Of a stretch of 64,000 bases of DNA, positions 57,794 to 64,000 are shown piece after piece. Source of the DNA: Bradyrhizobium sp. CB3481 (GTDB lineage: Bacteria > Pseudomonadota > Alphaproteobacteria > Rhizobiales > Xanthobacteraceae); assembly GCF_029714305.1 (NCBI RefSeq), contig NZ_CP121647.1, positions 5,786,501-5,850,500 on the forward strand. Direction: 5' to 3'. Position numbers and translations under genes: made by a program. The notes below the pieces were generated by a model. That model searched no databases, had not been told where the DNA came from, and was given only the letters and a program-made list of their open reading frames with translations. How positions within the stretch are numbered: the stretch's first letter is position 1; each line of letters starts with the position of its first letter.

Positions 57794-58428
57794 GAGCTCT
57801 TCTCAGCTTCATAGTGGAGTATTGGTCTAACCCGCGTGATAGCAAGGTTACTGTCTTGCTCCTCCGAGCTTGAATTGTGGGAAACCGCCGCAATGATGGC
57901 GCGCATTCCGAGCCGATCGGACAACTCGCGCGCGAAGGCATGGCCGCCTAACTGGAGGATAGGCCAAAGCCGTTCCGAGTCGATGCAAACGTTTACGGTA
58001 TCATCTCTGCAACTGACGGACACACGCGCGTCTCCGAACAAAGCACCCTTCAGCACGATATGCACGGAGGTGTCGCCCTCATAGTCGCCGTTAATTGAAA
58101 AGCGCGCAAGTATCACCTCGGCCAACTCGGCCAGTTCGACCGATCGCGACTGACCTTGGGCTGCCGACGGATGCTCTACAGGAGCCAGCATGGCACGCAC
58201 GGGCGAAACAGCAAGCAAGGGAGAGGAGGCGGCACTCCCGCTTTCTTCCAAATCACGCTGATCATTGCCGAGACTCTTACAGCCGGGCCCCTCCTCAAAT
58301 GCCTCGCAACCGTCCAGCGTTGCCCGCTCAAGCGCTCGCGAGAAGCGCGCGCCATCTTCAATAAGCACGGGCGCCGTAGCTACAGTCGCTAACGCGACAG
58401 AGCGGTTACCTGGCGCGGTGACGGACAT
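57790..58428 (-). CDS. YscP/HrpP-like T3SS needle-length control candidate, first gene of block 2
   Basis: The ATG at 58428 has AAGAGGTG upstream. The 212-residue product has a low-complexity N-terminus and a folded C-terminal region (SVHIVLKGALFGDARVSVSC, VCIDSERLWPILQLGGHAFA, RELSDRLGMRAIIAAVSHN). The latter has the LKGxxF...V.C.....V...S.R....L......L...L pattern of the YscP/FliK T3S4-type domain. Its place immediately before rhcQ supports this. In the ancestral operon it should follow the YscO-like gene now at 10608-11030; here its 5' neighbour is an IS5 remnant. Confidence 0.65.
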   Translation of the reverse strand: MSVTAPGNRSVALATVATAPVLIEDGARFSRALERATLDGCEAFEEGPGCKSLGNDQRDLEESGSAASSPLLAVSPVRAMLAPVEHPSAAQGQSRSVELAELAEVILARFSINGDYEGDTSVHIVLKGALFGDARVSVSCRDDTVNVCIDSERLWPILQLGGHAFARELSDRLGMRAIIAAVSHNSSSEEQDSNLAITRVRPILHYEAEKSS

Positions 58429-58439
58429 CGCAACACCTC

Positions 58440-59285
58440 TTAATAGCGCGAGCGCTCACGGAGCTAGGGTATTGGCTCGATTGATCGAGGCCAAATTCGC
58501 ACCGAAGCGAGCTGAACGAAAGCGAAGAACGTCGTACCGAGCTTGTCGTAGTGGGTGGCGACGCGCCGAAACTGCTCAGCTTCCTGAAGAAGCGCTCAAC
58601 GTGCCTGCGCTCGCGATAGACGCCCCTCTCCCATCGGAACCTTTTCTTCCGGTCGGATTTGTTGGCAATGTTGGGGGCCGAGCCCTGATCGAGGATGCGG
58701 GCACGAAGACGATCGGCATCATAGCCGTTGTCGGCGAAGACAGCGCGCGCATTGAGCCCGTCGAGCATGGCCCCGGCGCACGTCAGGTCGCGAGCCTCAC
58801 TGGGGGCGATCAGGAGAAATACTGGGCTGACCTTTCGCGTCGAGGCACGCGTACAGTTTGGTGGTGAGGCCGCCTCGGCTTCGGCCCACACAACGATCTC
58901 CACTCTTTTTTCACGCCGGACGCACGCTGATGGACGCACACGATCGAACTGCCGACCATCTGCACCTCGCCGTCGCGCGCATTGACGACCGCACCCATCA
59001 GCCGGTCCCACATCCCGGACTTGCGCCAGCCATTGAAGCGGTTGTAAGCGGTCGCACAAGGCCTGTATCATTCGGGGAGATCGCGCCACGGCGCTCCCGC
59101 GCGCAGCACCCAGAAGATGCCGTTGAGAACGCGACGGCTGTTGCCCGGCTTGCGGCATCGACGGCCGCTCGGGAGAAGAGCCTCGACAAAACTCCACTCG
59201 AAATCCGTCAGGACGTAGCGCCTGATCCCAGCCCCGATGCTTGGCAAGCTGAATCATTGCTCGCCCTGATCCGCTAGACGAATTT
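58440..59285 (-). pseudogene. IS5-family transposase, frameshifted
   Basis: Ordered minus-strand pieces are VLRAGAPWRDLP (about 59090), MWDRLMGAVVNARDGEVQMV (59013), VSPVFLLIAPSEARDLTCAG, VFADNGYDADRLRARILDQG (catalytic Asp) and RFRWERGVYRERRHVERFFR (Glu). Frames change at about 59060 and 58860 and near 58570. It sits directly upstream of the YscP-like gene. Confidence 0.85.
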
Positions 59286-59689
59286 GAGTACACAACGCAC
59301 CTCCATTGAGATTGAAAGAAGAAATTGGAGCACCGTGACCACACGCGTGTTTAAGAGCGCAGCAAGCCATCGCAATTCAGAGTTAGATCGACCTGCCGAG
59401 CCACATTCACGCGATTGAACGAAGAAACGCTCACCGCGGCCCTCTAGGATCTGCTTAGGGCCGATCAGAGGCAAATACAATTTCGATATCGGGCAAGCTG
59501 TTGATGTTATGGTAACGGTCACATGCGTTGCGGCTTTCCTCCGGGTGTGAACCGATCTGGTCATCGGGTTGGCCGGTTGGACGACAGGAGCGACGCCAGC
59601 TGACGCAGAGCCTTCGCATAACGCAGCGTCAGATACCGGCGCAGTTGTCAGCGGAAGGCATTTTGGATGCGCTGGCGTGGCGCGCGGTG
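59286..59689. other. No gene recognised
   Basis: A minus-strand frame of 96 codons (59274-59564) shows no family resemblance that I can name. The remainder has no coding signature. Confidence 0.35.
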
Positions 59690-59824
59690 TAATGCCCTCG
59701 GGCTCTTGGCGAAAAAGCCGGCGCGGCTTGTGACCGTCGCCCTTGCCAACAAGCTGGCTCGGATCATCTGGGCAATGATGAGAACCGGAGAATGCTTCCG
59801 CACCGAGATGTTCGCCAAACCCTG
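59690..59824 (+). pseudogene. IS110-family transposase C-terminal scrap
   Basis: LVTVALANKLARIIWAMMRT followed by GECFRTEMFAKP and a stop, the usual end of IS110/IS1111 transposases. Nothing upstream of it remains. Confidence 0.7.
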
Positions 59825-60086
59825 AGCGTCAGTTTCGGCCAGCCGCATCCAAATCAAAGAGTTCCAAGCTTGGTAAGTGCAAGAAAGGCATGATGAAAGA
59901 CAACGGTCGCCACCGAAAACCAGGAAAACCCGACCAGTCGTGTGAGCTCTAAAGCTCGCATCCTTGATGTGACCCCTTGGTTGTCGGACAGGGCCCGCGG
60001 AGATATGATCCGCGCTAAAGGCCGGACATACGATCGCAGCCGTCCAAGTCGTTCGAAGTGCCAAATTGTGCTTGCCATCAGAGGCC

Positions 60087-60389
60087 GTCCACATACGATG
60101 ACTGGGGCCCCGATCGGCTCTCAGCCAACCAGCGGCGCGACCTTATGGAAATTGTTGAAGACCGCTACGGTGCCGGCTCGACGCTGATAACCAGCCAGCT
60201 ACCGGTCGAGGCATGGCACGACGTTACGCTGACGCCATCCTCGATCGTCTCGTGCACAACGCCTACCGCCTTGAGCTCGACGGTCCGTCAATGCGCGATC
60301 CGAAGATGTCCAGGTCGGACACCGCGGGACCGGTCGCGGAAATGGCGGATGCGACGGCCGCAAAATCGGCGAAGGCCGTCAAGAAATGA
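60087..60389 (+). pseudogene. istB: istB-like ATPase, 3' half
   Basis: It opens DDWGPDRLSANQRRDLMEIV and continues EDRYGAGSTLITSQLPVEAW. After a small deletion near 60225 it reads ADAILDRLVHNAYRLELDGP and MRDPKMSRSDTAGPVAEMAD to a stop at 60389. The Walker A half is missing here; a matching 5' half that stops at PLLILD is at 15690-16014 on the same strand. Confidence 0.8.
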
Positions 60390-60559
60390 CAACCGTCACC
60401 GCCGCCCGCCCGCCCGCGGCGCTCCGTCTGACTCGCGGCGGTCACTCCGCGCCGCGCTCGGGCTCCACCTGAAGCTTGACCGAAACCACGAATACTGAGA
60501 TCAAAACCTGCATCCAACGGCGCCATCTCGCTCATGCGCCGCCCTGGTCGTCATCGACC

Positions 60560-61195
60560 GGATCAAGTGGTCGCCATGCGTCGGAATCCATGGTCGCCTT
60601 CACCGGAATGCGCACTCGAGCAGCCGCTCTCGCGCCCGCGCAGATCCGCTCCCAAGAGCAGCGCCAGCGCGGATACAAGCTCTATTCCATCCATGCGCCC
60701 GAGGTCGAATGCATCGGCAAGGGCAAGGCTTCGGCGCCTTGTGAATTGGCGTCAAGGCTTCGATCGTGACCACCAACGCCCGCGCCCCGGGCGGCCAGTT
60801 CGTGCTGAACGCCAGGGCACTGCCGGGGAACCCGTATGACGGCACACGCTCGGCGACATCATCGAGGATAAAGAGAAGCTCACCGGCTGCGCGATCGAGC
60901 GGGCCTATGTCGAGAAGGGCTATCGCGGCCATACAACGGAAAACCCGCGCTGCGTCTTCATCTCCGGCCAGAAGCGTGGGGAGTTCGGCGTCATTAAACG
61001 CGAGCTCCGTCGCCGATCAGCCATCGAGCCCGTAATCGAGCACATGAAGACCGACGGGCACCTCGGCCGCTGTTATCTCAGAAGGGCCGCGACGGCGATG
61101 CCGCCAATGTCATCCTCACCGCCGCCGGCCACAATCTCCGCCTCGTCCTCGCTGGCTGGGGCTTCTGTTGCGCCTCATCCTGCTCGCCCTAGACT
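60560..61195 (+). pseudogene. IS5-family transposase C-terminal half, multiply frameshifted
   Basis: GYKLYSIHAPEVECIGKGKA, TTNARAPGGQFVLNARALPG, IERAYVEKGYRGHTTENPRC, FISGQKRGEFGVIKRELRRR and SAIEPVIEHMKTDGHLGRCY, then the hydrophobic tail. Each piece is in order but separated by frame changes. No N-terminal half is seen. Confidence 0.75.
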
Positions 61196-61234
61196 AAGAC
61201 TAGGACGAGCATTCGCTCTCCGGCCCCGATTCAG

Positions 61235-62063
61235 ATGGGCTTCTTAACGGACGACGAGGTAATCGAGCGGACATTGCGTACAACGCCGCCCGACGCGACG
61301 CACTGGTCAATCCGCTCGATGGTGCGGAAACTGGGTTTTCTCACACTACGATCCGCCGAATGGGGACGGCGTTCGGCTTGCAGCCGCACCGCAGCCAGAC
61401 ATTTAAACTGTCGAGCGATCCGCTATTCGTCAACAAGCTGCGCGACATTGTCGGGCTTTACCTGTCCCCACCGAACCGAGCCGTTGTTCTGAGCGTCGAT
61501 GAGAAGAGTCAGATACAGGCACTCGATCGCGAGCAACCGGTCTTGCCGATGTGCCTGGGGTACCGGAACGTCGCACGCACAGCTACGTGCGACATGGTAC
61601 GACCACGCTTTTTGCCGCGCTCGATGTCGCTTCCGGGTTTGTCATCGGCAAATGCTACAAGCGCCATCGGGCGGTCGAGTTCTTGAAGTTACTCAGAGAG
61701 GTCGACCCTCAAATCCCTGAGGGACTCGCTCTCCATATCGTCATGGACAATTACGCCACTCACAAGACATCCAAGATCAAAGCGTGGCTCGCTCGCCGGC
61801 CGCACTATCATGTCCACTTCACGCCAACTTCCGCGTCATGGATCAACCAGGTCGAGCGCTGGTTCGCTGAACTCACCAGAAAGCAAATCCAGCGAGGTGT
61901 TCACACCTCCGTCAGGCAGCTCGAGGCCGACATCCGGACCTTCATCGAACTGCACAATAACAACCCGAAGCCCTTCAAATGGACCAAATCCGCAGACCAG
62001 ATCTTGGCTTCTGTCAAACGCTTCTGTCACAAAGCTCAGCAGACTTTATGTGGCGAACTTTAG
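61235..62063 (+). pseudogene. IS630-family transposase, 5'-truncated and frameshifted
   Basis: DDEVIERTLRTTPPDATHWS, then AFGLQPHRSQTFKLSSDPLF and LYLSPPNRAVVLSVDEKSQI (Asp), then RHGTTTLFAALDVASGFVIG, ALHIVMDNYATHK (Asp) and FTPTSASWINQVERWFAELT (Glu) to the stop at 62063. Frame changes occur near 61340 and 61560, and the HTH end is missing. Confidence 0.85.
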
Positions 62064-62077
62064 ATTCACGTGACTAG

Positions 62078-63490
62078 CACTACAGTTGCAAGTTTTTCCT
62101 GAGATGGGCTCTGCGCGCGTTGGCCTGATGAGCCCTGCGCCACAACGACCAAGCGAGCAAGTGTGCATGCGAGATGCGTCGTTGGCCAAGCTTCATGGCG
62201 ATGCGCCTGATTTCCTGGATCGGCCAGCGGATCAAGAACGATGCTTCGCTCGAGGCCGCGATCGTGTTTTTTTGGGCGCGGTGTTGGCCCGAGAACGGAT
62301 GACGGCCATGATGGCGAAGGCAAGAATGACGAGTGAGACATGACGATGCCAGCCATGCCAGGAGCGGGTTTCGTTGTGATCAAGACCGAGCTCGTTCTTG
62401 GTCGTTTCGAAGCTGTCCTCGATGGCCCAGCGATGGCCCTCCACTAACACCAGCTTCTGGAGGACGTGCCCTTGGGCACCACGTGGAGTAAAACGCCAAG
62501 CTGCCATCGGCAATGGTGCGGCGGATCAGAAGGCCTCGTGTCCATTCCCTGGCAAGGTCATCATTGTATTCACTACCGTCGAGATCGGCCAACTCGACAT
62601 AGGCCCAGTCGTGCCAGCGCGGACCTTTGGTCCCTTCGCCGGAGCACAGGCGGCGCCAGGCCTGCTTGGGAAGGCTTTGCGCGATCGCCGAGGCGGTGCC
62701 GCTGACAGGCTGCTGCTTGCCCCAAGAGCGGAACACATGGTTGGACGCAACACCCAAAACATAGCCTTTGCCTGCGTTGCGCAGCAAGGTCTCGATCTCT
62801 CCCGTGCCATACACGCTGTCCGCCGCCACGAACGAGAACGGCACCTTTGCGGCGATCGCGCGAGCGATCATTTGACGTGCGATCTTGGGCTTCGTCGCAA
62901 AGCCCACATCGCTCGGGACATGCGCTGCCTTCAGGCGAGCGGATTTATCCGTCCATTCCTTTGGCAGGTAGAGCGCCCGGTCGATGAAGGCATGGCCATG
63001 CCGACACATAGGAGGCGAACACGCCGATCTGGCAATTGGTGATCTTGCCCGCCGAGCCAGTGTACTGGCGTGCGACCCCACACGACGCCTTGCCCTGTTT
63101 CAAAAAGCCGGTCTCATCGATGCCCAGAACCGCGTCCTCATCGCCAAGCGTCTCCAGCGCCTACCCACGGACAATGTCGCGCAGCGCGTCGGCGTCCCAC
63201 TGGCCCCGGCCCAAGATCGCCTGCTGGCGCCACGGGCCTGGATCGCCGGCCGCCTCAGCCCGCATCCAACCCGTCTTGCGTGGCTCATTGCCCAACAGTC
63301 CGTCGAGAAACTGCCCCGCCGAGGCCGCGACCCGCTCCTGCGTAAACAGCGGACGAATGCGTTGCTTGGCATCTCGCAACGACGAAGCCCACAGCGTCAG
63401 CGTATCTTCAACCGACGCACCACCAATCATCAGATCCCGAATCATGGTCGCCCATGGATTCAGAACTTTCAGGAAGATGCAACTGTAGTG
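62078..63490 (-). mobile_element. IS701-family element with CTAG target duplication
   Basis: Inverted ends CACTACAGTTGCA (62078) and TGCAACTGTAGTG (ending 63490) are flanked by CTAG at 62074-62077 and 63491-63494, the 4-bp duplication typical of IS701. The element is 1,413 bp. Confidence 0.88.
62235..63470 (-). pseudogene. IS701-family transposase, frameshifted
   Basis: Reading from about 63470: MIRDLMIGGASVEDTLTLWA, IRPLFTQERVAASAGQFLDG, WDADALRDIVRG, a shift, then VLGIDE-like VLIDETGFLKQGK region, RHGHAFIDRALYLPKEWTDK, FVAADSVYGTGEIETLLRNA (Asp) and GHRWAIEDSFETTKNELGLD (Glu). Frame breaks near 63150, 63010 and 62480. The intact ends mean it could be moved by a related enzyme. Confidence 0.8.
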
Positions 63491-63494
63491 CTAG

Positions 63495-63640
63495 TTAAAA
63501 TCCTTTGGCATGATGGGATCGGTCTGTCGCTTTATACCAAGCGCCTGGACCGTGGAAAGTTTCATCTGGCGTTCGGCATCGAATGGCGCAGTGTCGATCT
63601 CAGCGGCGCAGATGAATTGATTGGAGAAATCTACAGCTGA
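63495..63640 (+). pseudogene. IS66 tnpB C-terminal fragment
   Basis: VKILWHDGIGLSLYTKRLDR and GKFHLAFGIEWRSVDLSGAD are the conserved end of IS66 TnpB, stopping at 63640. The 5' part was cut off by the IS701 insertion or lost. Confidence 0.75.
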
Positions 63641-63739
63641 CTTGGCGGCCGCAGAGCGCGGGCGGACAAGAAATTTGCGGTTGCTGGCATTTGGGGGTCA
63701 CAACGCATGCAATCTGTGATTCACTGCTTCGCAATGGAT

Positions 63740-64000
63740 GTTGAGCGCGAGCGATTCCGGATGACATTGCGGCCTTGAAAGAGGCCTTCGTCGTCGAGTG
63801 CACGAAGGCGTTGGAGATCGCGGCAGAACTCGCGATCGCCCGCGCACAGGCTTCGGAAGACAGCGCACCTGATTGCCCAGCAGCAGCTACGGATCGCCAA
63901 TCTCGAGCGCCAGATCTACGGCCAGCGATCGGAGCGATCATCGCGCCTGATCGACCAGTTGGCGCTGACGTCGAAGAGTTGGAAGCCGACGCCACGACGA
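63740..64000 (+). pseudogene. IS66 tnpC N-terminal fragment, runs off the window
   Basis: ALKEAFVVECTKALEIAAEL, a frameshift, QLRIANLERQIYGQRSERSS and RLIDQLAL, the coiled-coil and Leu-zipper start of IS66 TnpC. It lies about 100 bases after tnpB, the normal order for IS66. Confidence 0.75.

Overview
The window looks like part of a symbiosis island of a soybean-type Bradyrhizobium (or a close relative). It carries nolB/rhcJ/nolU/nolV/rhcN and rhcQRST/rhcU type III secretion (T3SS) genes and a NopD-like SUMO-protease effector. These sit in an extremely dense, mostly decayed collection of insertion sequences: IS1182, IS256, IS630, IS701, IS91, IS21, IS3, IS4, IS5, IS66 and IS110 families, a RIT element, a group II intron remnant and three large serine-recombinase cassettes. 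I see no housekeeping genes and recognised no tRNA or rRNA. All family calls come from reading the translated sequence; no database search was possible.

Layout. 1-5.1 kb: an IS256 element split by an IS1182 element, then IS630 and IS701 remnants. 5.4-10.5 kb: an IS91-like element with its own tyrosine integrase, its transposase interrupted by a three-recombinase (RIT) element. 10.6-15.4 kb: T3SS block 1 on the minus strand (HrpB1-like, nolB, rhcJ, nolU, nolV, rhcN, YscO-like), each gene overlapping or nearly touching the next. 15.7-20.1 kb: remnants of istB, a recombinase, IS3, a frameshifted serine-recombinase cassette, IS66 and IS4. 20.3-25.3 kb: a second minus-strand T3SS module with a small ORF, a SycD-like TPR chaperone, YopB-like and YopD-like translocators, a possible tip/filament protein and a secretin N-domain lipoprotein, cut once by an IS3 remnant. 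25.7-30.3 kb: IS701, TetR, IS630, IS701 and IS110/IS1111 remnants. 30.4-35.2 kb: an IS256 element carrying an intact IS110 and an intact IS1182. 35.2-36.9 kb: a group II intron 5' fragment and IS256/IS110 pieces. 37.2-39.9 kb: nopD. 40-53 kb: a trbE fragment, an IS4 remnant, then a 'Russian doll' of two IS21 elements and two serine-recombinase cassettes. 53.2-53.9 kb: IS66, IS256 and IS21-end fragments. 53.95-58.43 kb: T3SS block 2 on the minus strand (YscP-like, rhcQ, rhcR, rhcS, rhcT, rhcU). 58.4-64 kb: IS5, IS110, istB, IS5, IS630, IS701 and IS66 remnants.

How it fits together. The two T3SS blocks are normally one operon. Here they are permuted: block 2 lies 38 kb on the 5' side of block 1 in transcription direction. 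One move of the segment 10.6-16.0 kb would explain two breaks at once, the YscO/YscP junction of the operon and an istB gene whose 5' half is at 15.7-16.0 kb and 3' half at 60.1-60.4 kb. The apparatus genes themselves read open, and the YopB/YopD-type translocon module is unusual beside a nol/rhc-type apparatus. The export gate and needle-side genes (rhcV, rhcD, needle, ttsI) are not in the window.
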